From: Desulfobacteraceae bacterium | GTDB taxonomy: Bacteria; Desulfobacterota; Desulfobacteria; Desulfobacterales; UBA11574 | Direction: 5' to 3' | Length of the DNA: 11,448 bases | Assembly: GCA_030671225.1 (NCBI GenBank) | Contig: DAOVAE010000014.1 | Location: forward strand, 1-11,448 | Shown here: positions 1 to 7,699 of the stretch, one piece after another | Position numbering within the stretch: position 1 is the stretch's first letter | Layout: the number at the start of each line of letters is the position of its first letter | Program-made: the position numbers and the translations under genes | Notes under the pieces: generated by a model | Database searches by the model: none | Told to the model about the DNA's origin: nothing | Seen by the model: only the letters and a program-made list of their open reading frames with translations

Positions 1-276
1 CAGATCAGAAAGGTTAATGTGAAGAGCACCTGCAAAAAGTAGAAAGCTCAGCATGCCGTGCAACAGCGTCTCGTTAAAGTCGATACTGTTGAGCAGCCTT
101 CGGGCATCCTGTTCAAAACCTAACCCCATTTTTCCCATAACAATCAATCCCAAAGACACCAGTAACGCAATTAGCATCAAACCAATGGTATTGGGAAGGT
201 GAATATAGCGATAATTTATGTAGCTGAATGCCGCTGAGAGCGTGATCAGAACTGCAATAATGTTAAATAGTTTCAT
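1..276 (-). CDS. CPA1-family Na+/H+ antiporter, N-terminal part (cut by window edge)
   Basis: This is the first 92 codons of a leftward gene that runs off the left edge. The translation begins MKLFNIIAVLITLSAAFSYI and continues with LPNTIGLMLIALLVSLGLIV and, near the edge, LLFAGALHINLSDL. These three hydrophobic segments (about residues 4-20, 30-52 and 75-88), with the LPNTIGLML and LLFAGALH signatures, are typical of the start of NhaP/YjcE-type cation:proton antiporters. These inner-membrane proteins exchange Na+ or K+ for H+ in pH and salt homeostasis. The ATG is the only reasonable start, but no good Shine-Dalgarno precedes it, so translation may depend on coupling to the helicase gene that ends 26 nt upstream. 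The closeness suggests co-transcription from the helicase promoter. Ion specificity cannot be judged because the core transport helices lie outside the window. Confidence 0.82.
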   Translation of the reverse strand, partial: MKLFNIIAVLITLSAAFSYINYRYIHLPNTIGLMLIALLVSLGLIVMGKMGLGFEQDARRLLNSIDFNETLLHGMLSFLLFAGALHINLSDL

Positions 277-302
277 ATGTTTTGATATTTAATAATTTGA
301 AA

Positions 303-3300
303 TTAGAAGAGCTTTAGTTGTGTTTGTCCGCTCTTGCTTTTCTTTCCCGGATCGGATTTATCATGTATTTTTAGGTGTTCTTCGATTTCCCCGATAAACG
401 GTGAAATCGTCCGCGTCTTGGTTCTTCCGTAAATCCTACGTCTTTTGGCAAATGTCAAATATAGCCGCTCTTTGGCACGGGTCATAGCAACATAAAAGAG
501 TCGTCTTTCTTCATCGATATCCGCCGCTTCAGTGTCTACTCGTTGAAACGGCATATATCCATTTTCACAGCCAACGATGAAAACAACTGGAAATTCAAGA
601 CCTTTGGCGGCATGCATCGTCATCAATGAAACTTTTTCGGCCTGGTGCTCGTAAGTATCGGTATCGGTCTGCAGTGCTATCGTTGTAAAAAAATCGGAAG
701 TATTACAATCGAATGTTTTCGCAATCTCAATCAATACTTTAAAAGCCTCTTTTGTTTTTGGATCGCTGTTTATCGTTTCTGAAACCTTTGTGTTTTTCAC
801 GAGAAAGATCAGCTTGTTTTCAATTGTCGATTCTTGAATATTTGCTTTCATTGCCCAAAGATTATCTAAAAAATTGCTCAAACTTATCTGTCTAGCCTTA
901 CCCATGCCGTTTACAGGCAACCGCCGGACATTATTCAATGCTTCTGTAAGCGTGAATCTGTTTTTGTAACTCCAGTTTTTAAGCATCTCCAAGCTCTGCG
1001 TGTTGATGCCTGGCCTGGTTAAATTAATAATTTTTTCAAAATCCGCAAAACAGCCCGAACCCTCGATAGTTTTGAATAATGAAATTAGCTCTGATATGCC
1101 TTTTGCGTTGAAAATATTTTTTCTACTTACGATCTGGTATGGAATACCGACTTTATCAAAAACTTCCGAAAAGACTCGGCTCTGATCGGAAGTGCGGTAT
1201 AACACGGCAAAATCAGCAAAACTTTGTTGCGGTGTCTGATGTCTTGCGTCAACGCTTCCGAAATCAAAAGAATGAAATCCCATTCCCCCGATCAATATTT
1301 CAATGGTCTTACCCACTGCTACAGCTTCGGCTTTTTCCGAACTTGCTTCCAATATACTAATGGTTTTAACTCCATCGATTTTAGAATATATACGAAATCG
1401 GGGAGTGTGTTTGTCCTTTATGTTTATTACTTGATACGATGCGTCAAGAATGGTCTGGGTTGCGCGATAGTTGCGTGTCAGGTTAATAACCTTGGCATCT
1501 GGATAGTCATTGATAAAACGTTTAAAATATTTAATATCTGAACCCCTAAACCCGTAAATTGATTGATCAGGATCTCCGATTACACAAATATGCCTTCCTG
1601 TTTTACCGGGCGGTGCAAGGGCCTTAATTATCCGGTACTGCCCCTGATTTAAATCCTGATATTCATCCACAAAAACAAACCTGAAAAGATCCCGGTATGT
1701 TTTGGTAAACGTTTTATCGGTTTCAAAAAGCCGTACGATCTTAAATATCAGGTCTTCATAGTCACAAAGGCCCTGGATTGACAGTAGATTCTGATATGAT
1801 CTGTATACTGCGGAAAATAGCTTTTTTTTTGAACCTTCAATATTATCACTATTCTCGTGGGGTTCGATTATCTGCTGCTTGGCGAATGTAATCCAGTCTA
1901 ACATGGTTTGGGATTTTGCGGTCACCCGGATACCGGTCTGCGTAACATGTTGAATCGCGTCAGCAATTATTGATTTTCTATTATTGTCATCGATAATCAT
2001 GTAGGCTTTTTCTTGTTGGGCGTTTAACAGTTTATAGCAAAGGCTATGAAATGTACCCACAAAAGGAATCTTTTGTGAATTTTCCAATAAGTGTTTGAGC
2101 CTGTGGTTCATTTCCATGGCTGCTTTGTTTGTAAATGTAATAGCAATAATATTTTTCGGTGAAACACCTTTGCTGTTTATAAGATAAGCTATCCGATGAG
2201 TAAGGGTGCGTGTTTTGCCAGTTCCTGGACCTGCAACGATCATCAGTGGTCCGCCCTGGTGTTCAACTGCCTGGCGTTGTTTCGTGTTCAACTCTCCCGA
2301 GTCGGGTTTATTGTCACTATCTGTAACTGTTTTTTTATTAAAAAGTTTGTGTTGTCCGGAATGTACATCGACCATATCGGTGTCAAACGCAGGTCCGTTC
2401 TTTTTTTGTTGGCGCTTTTTTTTAAGTTTTATCTTATCCTGTAAAGTAGATTCCGCTGACGGCACAATAAAAAGCGTTTTCTGTCCAAGTAGTTGTTCAC
2501 GTTCTTGATGATCAAAAATATTTATTTTTCCAAATTCTCCGTCATATCCCGGATCAATAACTACCTTGTTTTGCCTCATTCTTGATATTGCTTCTCCAAG
2601 CAACGGACCACCGACTGAATTAATGTTTTCTTTTGTCTTGGTATGAAGAATTGCAAATTCAGGGCCAAGCTTTTCAAGCAACATACTGTAATGTTTCATT
2701 ACTTTTTTGGATCCCGGACCAACCTTTAAAACTTCCGACAATATTTCCGTAAGTGGAATAATATTAAAAAACGGATGGGACTTTTCCGGTTTCGCACCTT
2801 CAGGCCGATCCGCCAGTTCCTCTACCCTGTATAAGACACCAAGAGTCATAGGTTTCCCACAAATCGGACATTTCCCGTTCTTTTTTCTCGTCTTTGACGG
2901 CCAAAAACGAGTATTACATTTTCGGTGTCCATCAAGATGATATTTCCCCTCTTCTGGATAAAATTCGAATGTTCCTAAAAAACTTTTTGGATCGCCTTGT
3001 TTTATGGCATTCCTTATAGATAAATAGGAAAGTTTGGTATTAATAATATTTGCCTCCCTTCCCAATTTCATTGGGGAGTGTGCATCGGAATTTGAAACCA
3101 GAGTTAGCCCATCCAATAAGGATACTCTCCAATTCATTGCTGGATCGGATGAAAGACCGGTTTCAACAGCAAAAATATAAGATGTAAGATCCTCAAAACA
3201 TTCTTCAATCGAATCAAAGCCTGATTTTGAACCAAACAGTGAAAACCACGGGGTCCATATATGTGCGGGTATAAGGAATGCATTGTCGGAAGTCTCAAGA

Positions 3301-3752
3301 AGAATTTCAAGCAGGTCTCTTGCGTCCAGACCAAGGATCGGCCTGCCGTCTGATTTGATATTTCCTATTTTATCTAATTTAGTAACAAAGTACTTCGCTT
3401 TATCAAGATCGGGTATAAATACAAGATTATGATTTTTACGGGTTTTATTGTATTTTTTATATATATTGCTGATTTCAGAAACCAATATAAAACGTACCTT
3501 CCCTCGGCACGAAAAGGGAACCTGTTTGTCGCATATTTTTGATATTTTCTTCCTTAGTTTAAAAAGTCCTGGTTCGGCCGGAATAAGTTTTTTTTTTATC
3601 TCGGCAAACCATCCTGGATGAGTAAAATCACCGGTCCCAACAACCGTTATACCTTTTAACTGGGCTGCTATGTATATGTTTTCAAGATTAAGATTTTTTG
3701 CCGTTGCCCTTGAAAAACGGGAATGAATATGAAAATCAGCTATAAATTTCAT
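303..3752 (-). CDS. EndoQ-like PHP endonuclease fused to UvrD/Rep-type SF1A helicase
   Basis: Two enzymes are joined in 1149 residues. Residues 1-420 resemble endonuclease Q, a PHP-fold nuclease that nicks 5' of deaminated bases and abasic sites. Visible PHP metal-site residues are H8 and H10 (DFHIH), D42 and H45 (GTGDFTHPGW), E93, H164 (PAHIWTPW), E197, and D223/H225 (SNSDAHSP). An EndoQ-type zinc site follows (H276, C279, C295, C298 of CPICGKPMT), then the VEELADRPEG signature. A charged linker (about 430-488) leads to an SF1A helicase with the Q motif (LNTKQRQAV), Walker A AGPGTGKT (507-514), GTFHS, DEYQD (696-700), GDPDQSIYGFRGSD, LTRNYRAT, MTMHAAKGLEFP and VAMTRAKERLYL. The protein ends QLKLF, a beta-clamp-binding-like peptide; QHKLF occurs in the linker at 467-471. 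The gene is divergent from dnaN. Family assignments are strong. Base-specific nicking coupled to 3'-5' unwinding is inferred. Confidence 0.93.
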   Translation of the reverse strand: MKFIADFHIHSRFSRATAKNLNLENIYIAAQLKGITVVGTGDFTHPGWFAEIKKKLIPAEPGLFKLRKKISKICDKQVPFSCRGKVRFILVSEISNIYKKYNKTRKNHNLVFIPDLDKAKYFVTKLDKIGNIKSDGRPILGLDARDLLEILLETSDNAFLIPAHIWTPWFSLFGSKSGFDSIEECFEDLTSYIFAVETGLSSDPAMNWRVSLLDGLTLVSNSDAHSPMKLGREANIINTKLSYLSIRNAIKQGDPKSFLGTFEFYPEEGKYHLDGHRKCNTRFWPSKTRKKNGKCPICGKPMTLGVLYRVEELADRPEGAKPEKSHPFFNIIPLTEILSEVLKVGPGSKKVMKHYSMLLEKLGPEFAILHTKTKENINSVGGPLLGEAISRMRQNKVVIDPGYDGEFGKINIFDHQEREQLLGQKTLFIVPSAESTLQDKIKLKKKRQQKKNGPAFDTDMVDVHSGQHKLFNKKTVTDSDNKPDSGELNTKQRQAVEHQGGPLMIVAGPGTGKTRTLTHRIAYLINSKGVSPKNIIAITFTNKAAMEMNHRLKHLLENSQKIPFVGTFHSLCYKLLNAQQEKAYMIIDDNNRKSIIADAIQHVTQTGIRVTAKSQTMLDWITFAKQQIIEPHENSDNIEGSKKKLFSAVYRSYQNLLSIQGLCDYEDLIFKIVRLFETDKTFTKTYRDLFRFVFVDEYQDLNQGQYRIIKALAPPGKTGRHICVIGDPDQSIYGFRGSDIKYFKRFINDYPDAKVINLTRNYRATQTILDASYQVINIKDKHTPRFRIYSKIDGVKTISILEASSEKAEAVAVGKTIEILIGGMGFHSFDFGSVDARHQTPQQSFADFAVLYRTSDQSRVFSEVFDKVGIPYQIVSRKNIFNAKGISELISLFKTIEGSGCFADFEKIINLTRPGINTQSLEMLKNWSYKNRFTLTEALNNVRRLPVNGMGKARQISLSNFLDNLWAMKANIQESTIENKLIFLVKNTKVSETINSDPKTKEAFKVLIEIAKTFDCNTSDFFTTIALQTDTDTYEHQAEKVSLMTMHAAKGLEFPVVFIVGCENGYMPFQRVDTEAADIDEERRLFYVAMTRAKERLYLTFAKRRRIYGRTKTRTISPFIGEIEEHLKIHDKSDPGKKSKSGQTQLKLF

Positions 3753-3783
3753 TTTATCTATATCTCACAAATATTAAGTTTAT

Positions 3784-3812
3784 TATATATAAACAATAAA
3801 AATCCTTGTAAA
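3784..3812 (-). promoter_or_regulatory. Candidate promoter for the EndoQ-UvrD gene
   Basis: Read on the minus strand, TTTACA (complement of 3807-3812) is followed after 17 nt by TATATA (complement of 3784-3789). A full TATAAT also lies at 3782-3787 with a 19-nt spacing. Either would start transcription some 20-25 nt upstream of the helicase ATG. The surroundings are almost pure A+T, so chance matches are common and the call is weak. Only a weak Shine-Dalgarno-like GAGA precedes the ATG. Confidence 0.25.
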
Positions 3813-3973
3813 CTGCTTATAAACTGTATATATATTTATATGTTATACTATAAAACACTATATATAGTATTTTTCATTTTAACAAAAGATTCATATTTTA
3901 GTAAATAATTCACTTATTATTATATAAAAATAACCAATCTTTTTATATTTATATTTTTTCAATAACTAATTAA

Positions 3974-4094
3974 TTATTAACAATTATCTTTTTCGTTTTT
4001 ATAATTCGTTATTTATAATGGTTTTTTATAATATTTTTATATAAATTTTTTCTATAAAATAAGTAGCTTAAAAAGTTATTATAGTTATTAACAA
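3974..4094 (+). repeat. Direct repeat pair TTATTAACAA
   Basis: The 10-mer TTATTAACAA occurs at 3974-3983 and again at 4085-4094, both on the plus strand and 111 bp apart. Each copy supplies the -35 hexamer (TTAACA) of a candidate dnaN promoter. Its first nine bases differ at one position from the relaxed DnaA-box consensus TTATNCACA. It could be a regulator site, degenerate DnaA boxes, or simply a consequence of promoter sequence in A+T-rich DNA. Confidence 0.4.
3977..4005 (+). promoter_or_regulatory. Candidate distal sigma-70-type promoter of dnaN (P1)
   Basis: TTAACA at 3977-3982 (one mismatch to TTGACA) is followed after exactly 17 nt by a perfect TATAAT at 4000-4005. The predicted transcript would begin near 4012 and carry a leader of roughly 130 nt before dnaN. 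The -35 hexamer lies inside the first TTATTAACAA repeat. Hexamer match and spacing are good, but the very high A+T content lowers specificity. Confidence 0.4.
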
Positions 4095-4116
4095 CCTATA
4101 TTTATAATTATATTAT
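4088..4116 (+). promoter_or_regulatory. Candidate proximal sigma-70-type promoter of dnaN (P2)
   Basis: A second TTAACA at 4088-4093, inside the second copy of TTATTAACAA, is followed after 17 nt by TATTAT at 4111-4116 (one mismatch to TATAAT). Transcription would start near 4123, giving a short leader of about 20 nt that still includes the dnaN ribosome-binding site. It repeats the arrangement of P1 111 bp upstream, suggesting tandem promoters, though A+T bias could produce this. Confidence 0.35.
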
Positions 4117-4131
4117 ATTTAATAAATATAT

Positions 4132-4136
4132 AAGGA
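4132..4136 (+). promoter_or_regulatory. Ribosome-binding site of dnaN
   Basis: AAGGA ends 7 nt before the ATG at 4144, a standard Shine-Dalgarno and spacing, and one of the few G-containing stretches in the AT-rich leader. It supports the chosen dnaN start. Confidence 0.75.
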
Positions 4137-4143
4137 ACTAATT

Positions 4144-5262
4144 ATGAAATTTAAAATTAAAAAAAACGATGTAATAAATGTATTGTCAAATGTCCAGGGA
4201 CTTACCGGACGAAAAAGCAACCTTGCTATAACAGCAAATATTTTAATAAGTACAACTGACTATGGTATAACCATTACAGTAACGGACCTTGAAACAGGTT
4301 TTGAAGGACTCTATCCGGCAAAAATTAAATCTAATGGTACAATAGTTATTAATTCCAGAAAATTCTATGAAATCGTAAAAGAATTTCCAAGCAATGAAAT
4401 AGAGGTAACAGAAATTGAAAACCATTGGGTAAAAATAGGAAATAAAAAGGTAACATATAATATTGTTGGCATGAATCCGGATGATTTTCCCGAAAGACCA
4501 TATATAGAAGATGTAGATTTTTTTAGTATTGAATCAATGGTCTTTAAAAAGATGATAGATAAAATGTTAATTATAACAGGTGCTTCTGATGAAAAAAGGG
4601 CTCATATTACAGGAATATATTTTGAAATTATTAAAAAAGACAATAAAAATATAGTTAGGATGGTTTCTACTGACGGTAACCGGCTTTCAAAGATCGATTG
4701 CGTATATACAAAAGATTTTAAACTGCCGCAATCAAAGAGTATAATTATACCGAAAAAGGGAATGAATGAAGCCGTTAAATTTCTTGAAGCTGAAGGAACG
4801 GTTAATATAGGATTTAAAAATAATAATTTTATTATAAAAAAAGATACAGAGAAAATCATTATAAGGCTGTTAGAAGGAGATTTTCCAGAATACAGTGATA
4901 TAACAAAAAGAGGTGCTTCTCATGCTATTTATTTAGATAGAGAGTTGTTTTTAATGATGCTGAAAAGAATGTCTATATTATCTTCTGAAGATTATAAAGG
5001 CGTTATTTTTAATTTTACAGACGATAAACTTTTTATAACAACTACAAATCCCGATATAGGTGAATCAAAAGAAGATATGGATATAAATTTTAAAGGAGAT
5101 CCTATTGAAGTTGCTTTTAATCCAAGGTACTTCTTTGAGACACTGAGTGTTATTGATTCTGAAAAGGTTATTATTAATATAATTGATGATGAAAAGCCAT
5201 GTCTAATAGAAGGAGCAAATGAAGACACTTTTTTAAGTGTAATAATGCCCATGAGAATATGA
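4144..5262 (+). CDS. dnaN: DNA polymerase III subunit beta (sliding clamp)
   Basis: This gene encodes the beta clamp, the ring-shaped dimer that tethers DNA polymerase III and repair proteins to DNA. The product is 372 residues, close to the usual 366, with three similar domains of about 120 residues each. The N-terminus ([17 protein letters not shown], followed by the TDLETGFEG stretch) and the C-terminal end VIMPMRI match the family. The final MPMR segment helps form the pocket that binds QL[SD]LF-type peptides. The start is fixed by AAGGA 7 nt upstream. The stop overlaps the gyrB start as ATGA, indicating translational coupling. Codon use is strongly A/T-biased: sampled 60-base lines are about 20-35% G+C, lower than the downstream genes. 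dnaA is not directly upstream and recF is missing between dnaN and gyrB, unlike the classical dnaA-dnaN-recF-gyrB order. Confidence 0.97.
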   Translation: MKFKIKKNDVINVLSNVQGLTGRKSNLAITANILISTTDYGITITVTDLETGFEGLYPAKIKSNGTIVINSRKFYEIVKEFPSNEIEVTEIENHWVKIGNKKVTYNIVGMNPDDFPERPYIEDVDFFSIESMVFKKMIDKMLIITGASDEKRAHITGIYFEIIKKDNKNIVRMVSTDGNRLSKIDCVYTKDFKLPQSKSIIIPKKGMNEAVKFLEAEGTVNIGFKNNNFIIKKDTEKIIIRLLEGDFPEYSDITKRGASHAIYLDRELFLMMLKRMSILSSEDYKGVIFNFTDDKLFITTTNPDIGESKEDMDINFKGDPIEVAFNPRYFFETLSVIDSEKVIINIIDDEKPCLIEGANEDTFLSVIMPMRI

Positions 5263-7697
5263 ATAAAGAAGAACACACATACAGTGCAGATGATATAAAA
5301 GTTCTTGAGGGCCTTGAAGCTGTGAGAAAAAGGCCTGCAATGTACATCGGCAATATTGGTGTTGAAGGGCTTCACCACCTGGTTTACGAAGTTGTGGATA
5401 ACAGTATTGATGAAGCTATGGCTGGGTACTGTAATCATATTCAGGTTACAATTCATACCGATAATAGTGTAAGTGTTGAAGATAATGGAAGGGGAATACC
5501 TGTAGGAATTCAAAAAACAGAGAATATGCCTGCCGTTGAAGTTGTAATGACCAAACTTCACTCAGGAGGCAAATTCGATGATCATTCATATAAAGTTTCA
5601 GGGGGACTTCACGGCGTTGGGGTTTCAGTAGTCAACGCACTTTCACAATTCATGGAAGTAGAAGTTTATGCCGACGGAAATATTTATTATCAGACATATG
5701 AAAAAGGTGTAAAAACAAGAGAATTAAGTATTATAGGTAAAACCAAGAAACGTGGTACAAAAATACATTTTATCCCTGACACACAAATTTTAGATACAGA
5801 CAATTTCAGCTATGCAATACTGATTCGCAGATTAAGGGAACTTGCTTTTTTAAATAAAGGAGTAAAGTTAATAATAGAAGATGAACGTTCGGATCAAAAA
5901 GATGAATTCTTTTATAAAGGAGGTATTGTTTCATTTGTTGAATATCTTAATAAAAGACATTCATCTCTTCATAAGCCTATTTTTATTGAGGGTATAAAAA
6001 ATGAAGTTCAGATAGAAGTTTCAATACAGTATAATGATACTTTTACTGAAAAAATACTCTCTTTTGCCAATAATATAAATACCGTGGAGGGAGGATTTCA
6101 CCTTATAGGTTTTAAAGCGGCTTTAACGCGTACCATAAATCAATATACAACCAATGGAAATCTTCCAAAAAATCTTCAGGCCAAGATCAGCGGTGATGAT
6201 GTAAGGGAAGGTCTTACAGCTATAATAAGTATTAGAATAAAGTCTCCACAGTTTGAAGGTCAAACAAAGACCAAACTCGGAAATAGTGAGGTAAAAGGGC
6301 TTGTAGAATCTTTAATAAACGAAAAATTAGGTATATTTCTGGAAGAAAATCCAGCAGTTGCCAGAAAGATCATTGCTAAAGCTGTTGATGCTTCTAGAGC
6401 AAGAGATGCAGCAAAACATGCGCGGGATCTTGCAAGAAAACAGGGTGCTCTGATAGATTCAACACTTCCGGGTAAACTGGCGGAATGTCAAAATTCCGAT
6501 CCTGATGAAAGAGAAATATTCCTTGTGGAAGGAGATTCTGCGGGAGGCAGCGCTAAACAGGGAAGAGATAGAAGATTTCAGGCTATTTTGCCTTTAAAGG
6601 GTAAAATATTAAATGTTGAGAAATCAAGATTAGATAAAATCCTGCGCAGCGAGGAAATAAAAAATATAATAACTGTGCTTGGCACCGGTGTGGGCAAAGA
6701 AGAATATGATATTGAAAAAATCAGGTATCATAAAGTCATTATAATGACAGATGCCGATGTTGACGGATCTCACATAAGAACGCTTTTGTTAACTTTTTTT
6801 TATAGACACATGTCAGAGATGGTCGATAAAGGCTATCTATACATCGCTCAACCCCCTTTATTTAAAGTTGGCAAAGGAAAGAATGCGATTTATCTTAAAA
6901 ATGAAAAAGAATTCAACGATCACGTATTAAAGAGAGTTTGTAATAAGAGCAATGTTAAATTTGGAAAAGAAGAAGCAATACTGGCAGAACATAAGCTTTA
7001 TCTTTTTATAGGTGATCTTGCCGAATATTTATTAATTATGTCGAGAATGAACAAGCGTGGAATTGAGTCTGATCTTGTTGAATTACTAATCAAAGAAGGC
7101 GTTGAAAATAAAGATTTTCTTCAAAACAAAAATAAAATGTTAAAACTAAAAACAACTTTAGATGAAAAAGATTATAATGTCAGTGATTTACTTTGGAATT
7201 ATGAAAGAAATATTTATGAATTTACCATTAAGCCGTCTTTTGACGGTCGGCAAATGCAATTTTCAAAAGATCCGGCAGGCAAAGATGTTAAGATGATAAA
7301 AATAGGCCGGGGTCTTATTTATTCAACCGATTTTCAGAAATGTATTATCCTCGGAAAAAACATTTTCAAATATGATAAACCGCCCTTTATTGTTTTTACT
7401 AAAGAGAATGAAACCGATGCGGCTCGTATAAAAGATAAAAAAAACCTTCTCTCTTTTATGATAGAAGAAGGAAAAAAAGGGCTCGGTATCCAGCGATACA
7501 AAGGTCTGGGCGAAATGAATCCAGACCAGTTATGGGAAACAACAATGAATCCCGACAATCGAGCCCTGTTACAAGTTAAAGTCGAAGATGCTGTTGAAAC
7601 AGATGAAATTTTTACAATTCTCATGGGCGACGCAGTTGAACCGAGAAGAGAATTTATAAACAGTAATGCTCTTGATGTCAATGTACTGGATATTTAG
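5259..7697 (+). CDS. gyrB: DNA gyrase subunit B
   Basis: This is the ATPase/TOPRIM subunit of DNA gyrase, which introduces negative supercoils with GyrA. At 812 residues it is similar to E. coli GyrB (804). The GHKL ATPase domain shows E44 and N48 in [12 protein letters not shown]75 in DNGRGIP, and the [15 protein letters not shown] loop. The TOPRIM domain shows E424 in [17 protein letters not shown], the [12 protein letters not shown] stretch, and D498/D500 in [15 protein letters not shown]. About 160 residues of proteobacterial-type insert precede [18 protein letters not shown] (from residue 745) and the terminal [11 protein letters not shown]. The catalytic residues are intact. The quinolone-relevant D426 and K447 positions are conserved. 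The position equivalent to aminocoumarin-contact R136 of E. coli is Ala (A138, VYADGNIY). The gene overlaps dnaN by 4 nt, and gyrA does not follow it in this window. Confidence 0.98.
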   Translation: MNKEEHTYSADDIKVLEGLEAVRKRPAMYIGNIGVEGLHHLVYEVVDNSIDEAMAGYCNHIQVTIHTDNSVSVEDNGRGIPVGIQKTENMPAVEVVMTKLHSGGKFDDHSYKVSGGLHGVGVSVVNALSQFMEVEVYADGNIYYQTYEKGVKTRELSIIGKTKKRGTKIHFIPDTQILDTDNFSYAILIRRLRELAFLNKGVKLIIEDERSDQKDEFFYKGGIVSFVEYLNKRHSSLHKPIFIEGIKNEVQIEVSIQYNDTFTEKILSFANNINTVEGGFHLIGFKAALTRTINQYTTNGNLPKNLQAKISGDDVREGLTAIISIRIKSPQFEGQTKTKLGNSEVKGLVESLINEKLGIFLEENPAVARKIIAKAVDASRARDAAKHARDLARKQGALIDSTLPGKLAECQNSDPDEREIFLVEGDSAGGSAKQGRDRRFQAILPLKGKILNVEKSRLDKILRSEEIKNIITVLGTGVGKEEYDIEKIRYHKVIIMTDADVDGSHIRTLLLTFFYRHMSEMVDKGYLYIAQPPLFKVGKGKNAIYLKNEKEFNDHVLKRVCNKSNVKFGKEEAILAEHKLYLFIGDLAEYLLIMSRMNKRGIESDLVELLIKEGVENKDFLQNKNKMLKLKTTLDEKDYNVSDLLWNYERNIYEFTIKPSFDGRQMQFSKDPAGKDVKMIKIGRGLIYSTDFQKCIILGKNIFKYDKPPFIVFTKENETDAARIKDKKNLLSFMIEEGKKGLGIQRYKGLGEMNPDQLWETTMNPDNRALLQVKVEDAVETDEIFTILMGDAVEPRREFINSNALDVNVLDI

Positions 7698-7699
7698 AT

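Larger units (their letters stand above)
3753..4143. other. Extremely AT-rich divergent intergenic region; possible replication-origin element
   Basis: These 391 bp separate the divergent helicase and dnaN genes. By hand count only about 51 bases are G or C (13%), far below either flanking gene. No convincing ORF, tRNA or Rho-independent hairpin is seen. The region holds promoter-like sites in both directions and two copies of TTATTAACAA, a 10-mer whose first nine bases are one mismatch from the relaxed DnaA-box form TTATNCACA. Position beside dnaN-gyrB, low duplex stability and divergent transcription are all compatible with a DNA-unwinding element or origin. However, no perfect DnaA box and no dnaA gene are present, so origin function is only a hypothesis. 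Confidence 0.35.

Noticed and set aside
2196..2508. Overlapping plus-strand ORFs opposite the helicase Walker A region
   Set aside because: They are antisense shadows of the conserved EndoQ-UvrD frame, with no family resemblance and no ribosome-binding site.
3723..3908. 61-residue plus-strand ORF overlapping the helicase start and the AT-rich spacer
   Set aside because: Its low-complexity Ile/Tyr/Leu/Lys composition comes from A+T-rich DNA; it lacks a ribosome-binding site and overlaps the helicase N-terminus.
4992..5561. 189-residue minus-strand ORF across the dnaN/gyrB junction
   Set aside because: It lies opposite two strongly conserved genes and its translation has no recognisable features; it is a shadow ORF.
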